Assembly (NCBI GenBank): GCA_903772945.1
Contig: CAICTM010000401.1
Location: 1-64,000 of the forward strand
DNA: 64,000 nt
Reading direction: 5' to 3'
From: Seminavis robusta
Lineage: Eukaryota; Bacillariophyta; Bacillariophyceae; Naviculales; Naviculaceae
The position numbers were made by a program, and so were the translations under genes. Under the pieces are notes generated by a model. It was not told the origin of the DNA, searched no databases, and saw nothing but the letters and a program-made list of their open reading frames with translations. Position 1 is the stretch's first letter. The number at the start of each line of letters is the position of its first letter. This document shows, in pieces, positions 23,701-35,611 of this stretch.

Positions 23701-25299
23701 GAAAGGTCCGTTCCTCTTCTTCGTGACTGACAACACGGTTCTTTTCAAGCAAGTACACTTCTACTTTGGATCCAGCCAAGACACAACCGGGCAACTGTTT
23801 TCCACATCGCGCTGCCGCCTCTGGATCTTCTCCATGGAACTGTAGCTGAATATATTTTCCAAATCGACTGGAATTATCGTTCCGAAGCGTTTTGGCGTTT
23901 CCAAAAGCCTCGAGTAGTGGATTGGAATCCAGGACACGCTGGACAATGACCGAAGTGGATTGAGTAGGAGGAGGCGCCTTGTTGCTGTTGGGATCGCCCA
24001 TGAGGGATGGTTTCTTCTTTTTCATGAGATCGCTGCTACTATTGGGTTTGGACGCAAATGTTTGTGCATCCCGTTGAACACTGGCCAAGTCATTCATGAG
24101 AATTTTGACAGTTTCTGTTTTTCCAGCTCCCGACTCTCCCGATACCAGAATGGATTGGTCATCTCCGTCTACGGCCAAGCCACGGTATGCCAAGGAGGAT
24201 GCTTCGTAGACATGTGGTTCAATTTTGGATCTTGGATCTCCTCCATCGTTGTCATCGTAGCTATTGTTGAATACGAGTGCGCTGGCGTATTCGTGCCTTA
24301 ACTCTTCCGTGTATAGATCGAGTAGCCACTTGTAGGGATTTACGGCAATGACAATATCCCCCGTTCTTGTGTAGGGTTTGCTGTCTACATGACGTGCTTT
24401 GAGATTGTACATAATGGCGGCCTGATTTATTGATTGATCAATACACATTCATTCGAAATGAGAAAAATGGTGAGTAGACAAGCTTCTTTTCTTGCTTGTA
24501 ATATTTATTTTTGTTTGAATCAACTTACCTCATGTAAAAAGGACAAATCGACCATATCCTCTACTTCCTTCAAGTATCCTTTCTCGTCGACATTCTGCAA
24601 TGGCAATGCTCGATTGGGATAGTCACTCAATTTGACCGTGTCTTTTCGGAATCGTTTGGCCCGTCGTCCTCCATCGGATTGAATGCTCTTTTCGTCCTTG
24701 TATTCCGGAATGACGACATGAGCCAATCCATCGTCGTCCGTCTTTTCGACACGAGCTGGAATCCACGCATACTGGTCGTCGCGAATGTACACGTGATTGG
24801 TTGTCTCAAGGGATGGATCGGTGGTGGTGACCAAACTGGTCAACAAGTCACTCTTATAGCTGGTACTAGTAGTACTTTTGGGGGACGTTGTACTTTTCGG
24901 AGACGCAGTTGTTGTGTCTTGCTTAGCGGGCGCTTCTTCTTCTTCTGCTTCTTCTTCTACGACTTCTTGTACTGCTTCTTCTTCTTTTGGTTTGGCAGGT
25001 GAAGGCTCGTTGTTGGATTTGGCGGGCGAAGGATCATTATTGGGTTTGGTAGGTGTAGGCTCGTTGTTGGGTTTGGTAGGTGTGGGCTCGTTGCTGGCTT
25101 CACCACTTGCCGCACTGGCTTCACTGACTACACTGCTTGCCGCACTGTCTGCACTGCTAGCCGTGCTGACAGCTGGAGTGGAAGCTGATGGCTGCTCCAC
25201 CGCCATGGCCGTATTGGGAGTTGGAGGAGGATCTCTCACCACAGAGTCCTCGTCATCTGTGGGAGGATCCATAGTCGGAGGATCCATAGGAGGATCCAT
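20701..25299 (-). CDS. Unconventional myosin heavy chain
   Basis: Exons 25299-24529, 24421-22895 and 22806-20701, joined in phase 0 by GT-AG introns of 107 and 88 bp; 1,467 residues. An actin-based motor. Residues 1-165 are disordered and rich in P, E and short KPNNEPTPT repeats. An SH3-like segment (YAWIPARVEK) follows. The motor starts near 258 and contains the P-loop GESGAGKT (about 352-359), switch I NDNSSRFGKYIQLQF, switch II and relay LDIFGFESFEVNRFEQLCINY, and the RYIRCIKPN helix. After the converter (about 1015) come several IQ motifs (IQRVVRGF, IQTHWRMG, IQTMTRGS), a short charged coiled coil, an STA-rich linker and a second coiled coil. The start was chosen at MDPPMDPP because it precedes the disordered region; an in-frame ATG lies 44 codons upstream. 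Class not assigned. Confidence 0.95.
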
Positions 25300-26526
25300 A
25301 TTAAACTCTCGACGAAAACTTGACAAGAGGCGTGGGAAGTGTGGCTGCTTGTTTCTTTCTTTAGAGAAGCAAATCACGCACGAATCAAAAATTCCAAGGA
25401 CTGTGACCTTCCTCTCTGAAAACCAACGCAACTGTCTTGTCTCTGTATTTCACACTCCTCTCTCTTTGTGGCACTGTTGCGATTACTACAGTGTACAACG
25501 TAACAGAAGAAAAGCAACAAGAGCAGCAATGCCGTCAACAGACAACCACAACGACAAGAAATCACAAACGAATGAGGGTCGGTGCAAAATTTTTTGAATT
25601 CCTCTTTTCTGTCTCCGACAAACGTCGCATGTTGTGACGTGGCGCATTTATGCCGAAATTTGGGAAAATTGGACAAATGTTTCTTTTGTTTTTTCGAAAA
25701 CGAAAAAGATCTCCACCATTCGGAACTTCAACAGTGTCACCGTGTGTCACCGTGTCACCGCACCGTGGGAACTCTCCACTACCGTACTACTAACGACTAT
25801 GGTACCATCGTAGTTGACGACAGGCGGGAGAGCTGTTGCAGCAGTACAGTATGTAGCACCAGCATTAGCTAGCCAGCTGGCTGGCTGGCATGGCCTATGC
25901 ATCCAAGGCAGTACGGTGCGGTCTGGAAAGCTGTCAAGTCGGAGTCACAAATTTACACCTGGAATACATGTAATTTTCTTTCTTGGTTCAGCTCGGATAA
26001 AGGATCTGAATCATGAAAGCTGTCATGAATAAGGACGGAAGCTGGCAACCTACCTGCTGGTAAAGCAATGGATGACAAAGCTGTCTAGTGCCCCCCACAG
26101 CTTGAAAAAATCCCACACCTCTAGAGAACAAGCTGATGCACCAGCCAACCACACTCGATTGGTTGTGTGAAGCAAGTCTACCCATGCATAGAGACGAGCT
26201 TGAAGACAACTGCAGAACTGTCTCTTGGCTGCCATAGCTGGCCACCCAGAGCTGCAGTGCCTTATGAAACGGTAGGCAGCACTTACATGTACCGGTACCA
26301 TGGTACAGGTACCGGTACATCATGATCTGAGCTCTGTTCGTGCACCTCTCAACAGCATGAGCTGGCTTCCAACCGAAGATCCACGATCCACCATGTCAAA
26401 ATTGCATGCCGAAATGCGAAAGTCTTTCGATATTTCTGTGATAAAGACCGCGGTCAGGTTGGATGTTGCCAGATGTTGTCTATGTTGTCTTGATCAACCA
26501 GAGCTCCTCGTTGATTGATCGATTGA
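25300..26526. promoter_or_regulatory. Divergent intergenic region, myosin (-) / glycosyltransferase (+)
   Basis: No credible gene. A near-perfect inverted structure at 26286-26320 (tgtaccggtaccatggtacaggtaccggtaca) joins two copies of gtaccggtac about 200 bp upstream of the + gene. Short tandem runs gtgtcaccgtgtcaccg (25735-25760) and ccagctggctggctgg (25874-25890) are also present. The function as a promoter is inferred from position. Confidence 0.4.
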
Positions 26527-27798
26527 TTGCAACATACCATGTCCAAACGGTTGCCCGGCATCCTTCTCTTCTTGGTAGTGGTAGTGCTATGTGTGTTCTT
26601 TCAGAGTCGGTACCTTGCAGTGCTACTGCAACAGCAGGAGCTGATTTCGCCACCTGCAGACCTCATGCTGTCCGTCAATCAGTGGGTGGATTGCATGGGA
26701 GCAAATGGGTCTCATCAGGGCAACACGGTCCAACCAAAAACAAAAGAAGTGGAGGGTGTGGTCGTTTTGGATATGCTGGGGTTTCTGGGAAACAATATTT
26801 TTGAAATTGGGTTTGCCAACCGAGTGGCAATGGAACTGAATTGGAAAATAGCGTACCGAAGTGGTTGGCGGTCTCCCTTTTTTGTCGACCCCAAGGCGGA
26901 AGAGTGCTATCCTCATGCCTTTTTGACGAATTCTAATTCTACGGATATCTATGAAAACCATCCAGTGTTCCAGGGCACTGGCATTGGAATGGATCCGAGC
27001 TCCAACGTTCAGCTCGAGGCTTGGCTGGACAAATTCAAGAATCAAACGCAAACAGATTCCATGCCATCTCTTCAACAACCTGCTGTTGTACAGTCGTGCC
27101 GGCACAGGAGCTGCAACTTTGCCCATGTTCCAACCTATGTGGAACCACTGAAAAACTCTACTATCAAAGTGCTGTTCTTGCATGCCTTTTTTATTCATGG
27201 AGGATGGCTGGAAGAAGAAAAATGGCGACACAAAATGAGCCACTGGTTCGCACCCATGGCAAAATGCTGCCCTTCTCCCATGCCGCCGGAAAATGCTATT
27301 GTCATTCACATTCGGGATTTTGAAAGTGACCCCGACAAGAAAATTGCGCACAAGCTGCGATCCGTCCAACCCAGTGTGTACTTGGAAATTATGAAAAGCT
27401 ACAATCTACTGGACCCAGATCGACCCGTGTGGGTTGTCTGTCAGCCTTCCAGTGTCGATTCCAAAATGGTTCAGGGATTAAAGGAGCTACTACAACCACC
27501 ATTCATCAAAGAGTTCCGGATCATGACGGGTGTTGATGCCTATGATGCCTTTTGCATTCTACAGAGGGCAAAGACACTACTCATGTCCTATGGCAGCACA
27601 TTTTCTCAAGCCGCAGCTTTGTCATCCATGTATCCCGATCCTGCTGTCCATGTGCCCTTTGTGCCCATGACGGGTGGTGTGTCGGATGCAACCGCCTACA
27701 TTCCGACATGGAAATATCATTATGTGGAGGAAACCAACAAGGATTCCATCAAGGAGTACGAAGCTCCCAAGGAAAGATTCCGTTGGCGTTTGGACTGA
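26527..27798 (+). CDS. Type II membrane glycosyltransferase-like protein
   Basis: An intronless frame of 423 codons. A short cytoplasmic start, a single hydrophobic anchor (LPGILLFLVVVVLCVFF, residues 9-25) and a luminal body fit a Golgi type II enzyme. LGFLGNNIFEIGFANRVAMELNW resembles the N-terminal nucleotide-sugar motif GxxGNxxF of the GT11-type fucosyltransferase fold. VIHIRDFESD resembles the HxRxxD motif of the same group with a change at the usual RRGD position. Several N-x-S/T sites occur in the luminal part. The first ATG (MQHTMSK) or the second, 4 codons on, could start it. The donor, acceptor and activity are not known; the family call rests on two motifs. Confidence 0.75.
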   Translation: MQHTMSKRLPGILLFLVVVVLCVFFQSRYLAVLLQQQELISPPADLMLSVNQWVDCMGANGSHQGNTVQPKTKEVEGVVVLDMLGFLGNNIFEIGFANRVAMELNWKIAYRSGWRSPFFVDPKAEECYPHAFLTNSNSTDIYENHPVFQGTGIGMDPSSNVQLEAWLDKFKNQTQTDSMPSLQQPAVVQSCRHRSCNFAHVPTYVEPLKNSTIKVLFLHAFFIHGGWLEEEKWRHKMSHWFAPMAKCCPSPMPPENAIVIHIRDFESDPDKKIAHKLRSVQPSVYLEIMKSYNLLDPDRPVWVVCQPSSVDSKMVQGLKELLQPPFIKEFRIMTGVDAYDAFCILQRAKTLLMSYGSTFSQAAALSSMYPDPAVHVPFVPMTGGVSDATAYIPTWKYHYVEETNKDSIKEYEAPKERFRWRLD

Positions 27799-29825
27799 AC
27801 AGCCGAGTACCGGTAGCGACAAACGTTATGTGAAGGTCCTGTACCTGGTAGAGGGTCTCTTTGAGAAAGCTACGATGGAACAGAAATTTGTGAGCGTTGA
27901 CCTCGTTGTCCCCGCGGACGTGCGTTTGGTCCAAATTGACAATCATGAATGCGGACAGCAGAAGCGCCGCACTCCTCGCGCTACGCCCATGACGAGCAAT
28001 GTCTCAAGCATTCCAGCTTAGCTATCGGGTCCTGGCTAAGTAACCCCAGGTTCATTAATGTCAACACGATTCTTCTTGTAGTTCCATAATATTAGTCCTT
28101 AATTAACATTATGATCGGATGTTTCAGTGAAGCAGCAATCGAAATCCCCACACATCTTCTTGGTCCCTAGTCGTTCATTGTCGAAGTAACAGTCGACAAA
28201 GTCATCGGCACCGTTCGTGTGGGACCGATAAAACTATGGCAAGCAGCCCTGTGGGACTGCACCGAAGGCCAATTTTGCGCTGCGATTCAGTCACATTTCA
28301 AGGGCACGATCTCGATCGAGGCAATACAAGGCATAAGTGTCAATGAAATCCAGGGGTTGACGGCCGATTACTCTACTATACTCGGAATGGTATCTTTTGT
28401 CCTGCAAGTTACTTTGTCGGAGGATTGCAATCAACAGTGGTGTTGGAGCACAGGATGACCAGTAAATCGGCATCTTCGCCCAACTTCGCCCAACATTGCA
28501 ACAGAAATATATGCCGAAAACATCATGAGCCACAACCATGCAGCCCTGTGGGGCGCTACATTTCCTGTTATGTTGTACCAGAACTGGTACCTGTTTGCAA
28601 GAACGAGCTGGCTTCCCGGTAGCTGGAGGGGTGAGCTGCACGTACCAAGTATCATACCAAGTGGGTCTGCAGGCACTTTTAGCGCATCGATGTCCGAATT
28701 CGTCCCAAAGAGGAAAGATAGCCTTTTTCCCACTTAGCAAAACCGGGTCGATCGTACCACTTGGCCAGCACCCAGAAAGCCCAAGAGAATTGCGTTCCTA
28801 CTGATTCATGTGTATGTCACACACACAGTTCCATGCATCCCCCAAAATTGGCAGAGAGATTATTGTTGGACCTCAAATCTCTAATAGGGGCTTTACTTTT
28901 ATATACCCCATCTCTAAATTGTTTAATCCAGCAAAGCTGGTAACGGTAATAATCACTCCGTTTGGGTGCCAAAACCGCTTCCTTGGCCAGTACAACATGC
29001 ACATCATGACCAGCAAGTGAGACGCGGTACCCAACACCCTTCCTTGCACAATGCATACCGGTACCCATCGCTGAATGAAGATATTAGATCTTTTAGAGAT
29101 CTACCGGTAGACCTCAATTTAGGGGATATTTGTTTTCTCCAGGTGTAGCTAGTTCTTGTGTACCTGGGAGGGTCCTCTTCAATTGGAAAATACTGTATGA
29201 TAGATACTAACCTTCGGGACACGACACTGCAGCCTATGCAACAGGGAGCGACTCGAGATACTGAAACGATCCAGAGAATCGCCAGAAAAGCTGATCAACT
29301 CCTGCAATGAAATATACGGAGCATGCCGACATAAACCACGATTTCATAAGTACCACAATAGCCCAAGCACTGATGATTCCCATGGGGGATGAAAAAGTCA
29401 AACAACCGAAAAGTTACCACAGAGTAAAGCCTGTGTTTTGGCGATTCGGCAGTTTGTGCTGAGTAAAACTAATTAATTCAGTCACTTTTTGCTAAAATCG
29501 TATGATAGATACTGAATAGAGGCTTTCTTGAGAAGCCCATCATGTTCACTCCAGGGAGCTAGAGTAAATATGTCGCTATGGGGGCCAATCTTTCTTGCAC
29601 CCCAAGTGCACTCTTACTTTTCAGCCCTGGCAGACCAGCACAAACCCTTTAATTATTTTCTAGATGCAGGTTTGATCCCTGCCGAATGGTACGTAGCATC
29701 TCACATTTTCTCACATTCTCAAAAGATATCCTCTGGGACGTCACTCCACGAAAACCTCCAACCAGCAGACTTTTCTTGTTCGGACCTGTGTTTTGCTGTT
29801 GTTCACACATTATCTTAGGCCAACC
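27799..29825. other. Long gene-poor interval
   Basis: About 2 kb without a supported gene. Overlapping minus-strand ORFs at 28291-28740 (149 and 100 codons in two frames) include a hydrophobic stretch (AAWLWLMMFSAYISVAML) and might be a remnant, but nothing links the frames. Two taccggta palindromes lie at 29057 and 29102. The segment around 29080-29105 (agatcttttagagatct) is a short inverted repeat. The last ~100 bp would hold the promoter of the next gene. Confidence 0.3.
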
Positions 29826-32800
29826 ATGCACACAGCGACTAAATCTGGCGGCAAGATGAGAAAGTCAATGAGAAAGTCAATGAAAATTTTATACCTTCTG
29901 CCACTCCTCATCCATGAGGCGAGGTCAAGTTTCTTAAGAACAAGAAGCGACAACAATGGTGCCTCACTGAAACGATCTCGCAGTGGATCTTCCATCACCC
30001 CGTCGATCCGTCGAGTTTCGCCCCAGCGCAAACTACAAGACAAATTCGATTACTATGAATGCAGTCCCAACATTGTACAGTACCAGTCTGTTGTTTTTAT
30101 TGAGTTTAACAACGACCTTACCAATCTGACCGACAGTGCACGCCAAGCACTGGAAGATGGCTTCAAAGAAACCTTCAATTCCCTGGTAAATTCATTTTGT
30201 GATGTATCCTACCATCGATCAGTGGTATCGGCTACACTTGAATGGCCACCGAGGCGGCGATTAAGTGAGGCTAATCCACTCTTGAATCAGATTAACTCTT
30301 TCGGTGGATTACCAAACAACAATGGCAACACAACTTTTGTCAACGACAAAAATGACACCCTCTACGACCACCAAATAGTCAGTGCGGATGGAACACTTTT
30401 AAATGAAAAGCCTCAGGCAGTGGTTACTGATGTTGCCAGATTCTTTATTTCTGTCCAATGTCACGACTGTCCCTCCAATGCATCCTTGTTCACACTTCCC
30501 AACGGCACTTCTTCCCTCACAATCAGCTCCAATACTCTGGCATCGATTACCCAATCGCGAACTGGGGCCCAGAGCCCCAATTCATGTACTTGCTTGGCCG
30601 AGTCTGAAAGTGGTATCGATGCTCCTTTCCGCGCCCCAACAGCAGCGGAATTCCAAGCTGCCTTCAACGAGACTGTGGGATCACTAAATGTGGAGGGGGT
30701 ACTGCAGGAACTGGACGTCGTGGAGGACTTGGTTGAAGTCGACGTTGTCAACTGCAGTTCCAATGTACAGCAGTTCTCAAGCAATGTGATTGCAAACCTA
30801 GAAGGTGACATTGGACTCCTGACACCCCAAGAAAGATCGGCTCTCGAACTCGGTTTCAAGGACACCTACAACAGGTAGGTCCTATCGGTAATGTGGGAGT
30901 TTCTTGGTTTTTATGGAAGAAGATCAGACTCTCACCTTTCTTTCTTTGTATTGTTCAGACTCACTTTCACCCGTTGTGATAGGTACTTTCGTCAGATCTT
31001 GGAAGTTCAGCTCATATCCACAGAAGACCGGAGACGCTTGTTGGGGGCAGTGGAGTCAAATGCAACGGTTTATTCCAATGCAACCAACTCTTCCCTCGTC
31101 TTCTACAACGAAACTGAGCCCCCAGCCAACCGAGTTGTTCCAGCAGTGTACCGTGTCTTTGGAGAGTGTCGAGGTTGTCCAGTCAGTAGGACAGGATCCT
31201 TCAGCCTGTTTGACGATGTCTCGTTGCGAAGATCCTTGGAAGAGGCAGCAACAGCTATGTTCGCACCTCCACCTGCAGCGAGGTATGGGCGAGACCTGTT
31301 AGGCGAGCCAGACGATGTGTGTCTCTGTCCACCAAACTCTCAACCAACTGACCCGCAAGCACCTTCGGACAAAGAATTCGAACAAGAGTACAGCGCCACG
31401 GTAGAACAGCTGCAAGATGAAGGAGTTGTTGTCAACGTCGGGAGCGTTGATAATGTACAGACCGATAATGAAGTCTGTAGCCGAAGTCTGGAACAGGAAA
31501 CTGGCTACTACATCGTGAAATTCGCGGGAGAACTGAAGGACGGGCCCAGTTTGGGGAGGAAACTCGAGGAGGCTTTTCGTGCAGCATACCGGTCTCTTGG
31601 TCGAGATGTGTGTGGCCCCCTCTTGTCCGACGTCGACGTCGTGGAAGAAAACAGAGATTCAAATGAGATTGTTTTTGAGGTTGAATCCTTGCAAACCTTT
31701 GCAGGCAGCATCTTCCTCAATAGTCAAGAAGAGTCCATATTTGTGGAAAGTCTTAATGAAAACTTGTCGGACGAAAGAATCAATTCCCAAGCAGAGGGAA
31801 TTAAGCTTGGTTCCAAACCAACTAGTCCTCCAACGCCAAGTCCAACCGCAGCACCTTCACGAGCTCCAATTCCAGCCACAAATGGCACCACTGTGCCCCA
31901 GCCCACAGTTCCCACAGCAGTTCCTCCAGCAAACAGCACCCTTGCGCCCCAGCCGGTACAACCGACGGCGCCACCGACTTCGCCACCGACAAATGCAACT
32001 GAAGAGAAAGGAGGAGAGGGCTCTCAGCCACCTAGTACAAAGGCCCCTGTGACACCTGTGCCCACACAGAGGTCGTCTCCAACAACAGCACCGTCTGAGC
32101 CCATAGCCCCAACTGTCCCTCCCACCACTAGACCACCTGCCACAATGAGACCCACGCAGCCACCAACCGAGTTTCCAACTCCAGTGCCTACACCCGAACC
32201 AACAAAACAACCCACTCCAGAACCAACACGCGAACCAACAGAAATTTCCACGGACGCTCCAACTGCGGAACCAACTGCTCGCCCGACAGAGGACCCGACT
32301 GCTCGTCCAACTGCAGAACCGACTTCGGAACCAACTTCGGAACCAACTGCTAGTCCAACTGAGGAGCCAACCAAGACAGTGGAGCCAACCATGAGCCCAA
32401 CGGAGGCTGTAGGCATACCGGTACTCCCACCACCAACGGGCTCAAACCCCGGTATACTCCCACCTCCAACGGGCTCAAACCCTGGTATTCTCCCAGAAAC
32501 GGGTCCACCCACCACCGCTGCACCAACTACAGACTCACCAAGTGCCAGCCCCACCACATGGATAGACAACGTGGATAACACCGTCTCTACGGTAATTGAC
32601 GATGTCAGGGGAAAACTAGAAGTGATAGTCGGACACGCCTTGCCAGTGATAGAGGACGTGACAGAGTTCTTGGATGAGGTTGACGGTGAGCTCGGGGCAA
32701 TCTTTGACTCAGTCATTCCAGACGTACCGGACCTTTCAGATTTGTTGGAGGATGTCTCGCATATGTTAGACGAACTTCCTGCCATCCCCGGGGTGCCAGA

Positions 32801-35251
32801 CATGCCCCAAACGAGAGAAAGCATTCAAGAGACAATCCGAGGAATCCTTGGCATTCTTCGAGGCGAACCAACAACTTCCAGCCCTACGACGGCTCCCACG
32901 ATGGATGGGACACTCACAGCGGGACCTGCGCCAACAGCAGCCCCCCCGATGGCGCCCACGACACTGCCCTCACCGGATGAGCCCACAGCATCCCCCTCCC
33001 CAGTGCAGCTACCGGTGGTCACGACTCCACCTCAGACGCAGCAGCCAGTATCAGCACCCCCTTCTCCGCAACCAACCAAGTCACCGACGAAGGCGAAAGG
33101 ATGCAAGGGAGGCAAAGACTCAGGCACCTCAAGGGTGACAAGAACGGAAAAGGACCCAAAGGTTCTTCATCAGATACTTCGGATGATGACGTAGATGACT
33201 GCGAACCTGAGACCATCGGAGAGGGAAGAGGACCCTTAGTTACACAGGCACCAAGCACCAACGAGCCAACTCCTCAACCAATCACACAGGCACCAAGCAC
33301 CAACGAGCCAACTCCTCAACCAATCACACAGGCACCAAGCACCAACGAGCCAACTCTTCAACCAATCACACATGCACCAAGCACCAACGAGCCAACACCG
33401 GAGCCAACTGCTGCACCATCACCCGTACCAACACCTGAGCCAATCGATGACAATGGCGGAAATGCTAAAATTCCACCTGAAACAACAGCACCTTCGCAGC
33501 CTTCTCAAACTCCATCATCCCAGCCGAGCAACGCCCCTTCGCAGTCCTCGTTGCCTAGTCTCCAACCCACAAACCGGCCAACCCAGCGTCCAACCAGCTC
33601 TTTATCTCCAACCATTTCTTCTTCACCAACCCAAGAACCAACCAGATCCATGGTTCCATCAAATGCACCATCAAAGAAGCCGTCAAATGAGCCATCTGCT
33701 TCTCCATCAGCGCCCCCATCCGCCAGTGTAAATCCATCTACTGTACCAAGCTCGGATCCCTCAGATATCCCGACGAGTAGTCCGTCTACTGCACCTTCAG
33801 AGACTCCTTCTGTGGCCCCATCCGGTGATCCTACGGGGTATCCAACGAGAGAACCAACATCAAATCCAACCAGCTCCTCATCTCCAACTATTTCTTCTTC
33901 ACCGACCCAAGAACCAACCATATCGATGGTTCCATCCAATGTACCATCAAATAAGCCATCGCATGAGCCATCACATGAGCCATCTCTGTCTCCATCTGCA
34001 CCCCCATCTGCCAGTGTAAATCCATCTACTGTGCCTAGCTTGGATCCATCAGGTGTCCCGACGAGTACTCCGTCTACTGCACCTTCAGAGACTCCCTCTG
34101 TCAACCCATCTGGTGATCCTACGGGGTCCCCAACGAGAGAACCAACATCAAATCCAACCAGCTCCTCATCTCCAACTATTTCTTCTTCACCGACCCAAGA
34201 ACCAACCATATCCATGGTTCCCTCAAATGTGCCATCAAAAAAGCCATCAGCGCCCCCATCTGCATCTCCATCAGCGCCCCCATCTGCTACTCCCAGTGTA
34301 CGTCCATCTACTGTACCAAGCTTGGGTCCCTCGGATGTCCCTACAAGTACTCCGTCTGCTGCACCTTCAGAGAGTCCCTCTGCGGATCCATCTAGTGGTC
34401 CGACAGGGTATCCAACCACTGCTATACCAACAACGAGAGAACCAACATCAAACCCAACCAGCTCCTCATCGCCAACTATGTCTTCTCCACCAACCCAAGA
34501 ACCAACGACACCACATCCATCTGGTTCTCCAACAGAGGGCCCGTCAAAGCAACCTTCACTTTCTCCATCCACAGCTCTTCCGACAACAGCAGAACCAACT
34601 GCCACTCCAGAGCCAACCACTCAGCAGCCAACAACAACTAATGCCACTCCCAAGCCAACCACTCACCCGAATCCAATCAATTCTCCACCTCCAACTGCTT
34701 CACCAACCAAGAAACCAATAGACTCCACAACAGCACCAACATCTAGAAGTCAGGTTCCGACTGAATCACCATCACATCCCAAAAATATCCACCTCAACCC
34801 GCCCACAGAATCACCAATATTCCCCCCATCTGAGCCTCCCACAGTTGCACCAACTGGACCTTCCTCAGAAATTGCAACTGAGCCTCCAACTGAACTTCTC
34901 ACAGAAGCTCCAACTGAACCTCCCACAGAAGCTCCAACTGAACCTCCTACAGAAGCTCCAACTGAACCTCCCACAGAAGCTCCAACTGAGCCTCCCACTG
35001 AGGCCCCAACTGAACCTCCCACGGAAGCTCCAACTGGGCCTCCAACCGTGCCCCCAACAGAGGCTCCAACTGAACCTCCAACAGAAGCTCCAACTGAACC
35101 TCCGACAGAGCCACCAACAGACTCACCAACGCCGGTTCCCACACTGGAACCAACGAACCCACCAACTGAGGAGCCCACTGTGGAACCAACGCCAGAATCA
35201 ACAGGGGGTTCATGGATTGCAGAGCTGTTTGAACCTATTGGGTTTCCTTGA
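29826..35251 (+). CDS. Second giant secreted Pro/Ser/Thr-rich protein
   Basis: Exon 1 is 29826-30874 and exon 2 starts at 30959 (84-bp GT-AG intron); about 1,780 residues if the frame break near 33110 is an error. An ATG at 29856 gives the cleanest signal peptide (MRKSMRKSMKILYLLPLLIHEARSS). The N-terminal ~650 residues hold two and a half copies of a module: a Cys-containing start, LxxGFK(E/D)T(F/Y)N helix, (F/R)CDxxxR, then CxxCP...SFSLF, then CxC...EFxxxYxxTVxxL. N-glycosylation sites are frequent. From residue ~660 it is PT-rich stalk, interrupted by an amphipathic helical block (32565-32860), two LPPPTGSNPGI repeats, 42-bp repeats, a ~285-bp higher-order repeat and an EPPTEAPT tail ending in a short hydrophobic stretch. 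Probable cell-surface or extracellular matrix role; inference only. Confidence 0.8.
33245..33412 (+). repeat. 42-bp tandem repeat, four copies
   Basis: Units begin at 33245, 33287, 33329 and 33371. The first two are identical, the third has one change and the fourth diverges at its end. Each encodes QAPSTNEPTPQPIT. The array lies just after the frame break in the second stalk protein. Confidence 0.9.
33605..34500 (+). repeat. ~276-300 bp higher-order coding repeat, about 3.5 copies
   Basis: The block encoding SPTISSSPTQEPT recurs at 33605, 33881, 34169 and 34469, so the period grows from 276 to 288 to 300 bp, each step in multiples of 12. Between the blocks are PSxxPS, PSTVPS and TAPSETPS units in conserved order. 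Sequence similarity between copies is high. Confidence 0.85.
34880..35120 (+). repeat. 24-bp tandem array encoding EPPTEAPT
   Basis: About ten units of gaacctcc(c/a)acagaagctccaact type, with third-position variation that keeps the protein constant. It forms the end of the stalk before the C-terminus. Confidence 0.85.
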
Positions 35252-35611
35252 GCACGGTCTTTATGCTACAACCAAAGAGTAGTATGTATTGTGAATGTAA
35301 AATACTGCATAGTGATTGTTTTGTTACCTGTACAACACCAGTATGACAGTAAAAATAGAAATAGAGCGACCCTCGAGGGTTTAGTATCAGTACTTCTCCT
35401 TGCCAATATATTTCTTTCACCGTTGTGTCTGGGTGCCTCTCCTTGTGTTCTCATCCTGTCCCAGATAGAGGCCGTGCTGGTGGTGCCAACCACAGGCGTT
35501 TGTAGGTGCTCTCTGCTAGCTAGCTATTGGGCAAGGCACATGTACATGCGGACTGGCACCAGGACACAATACCATACTTATGGCTAGCTAGTATGGTCCA
35601 TATTCAGGAAG

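Noticed and set aside
28291-28740. 149-codon minus-strand ORF with a hydrophobic segment
   Set aside because: No start context, domain, splice continuity or repeat supports it, and a competing frame overlaps it. It is left as part of a gene-poor interval.
33245-33412. Regular 42-bp repeats considered as a CRISPR array
   Set aside because: The repeats are contiguous without spacers, in frame and coding in a eukaryotic gene.
33505-35178. Minus-strand frames of 371 and 142 codons with VGxSVG repeats
   Set aside because: Antisense of the PT-rich stalk of the second giant protein, same reason as above. The frames at 32024-32824 and 5654-6199 are rejected likewise.
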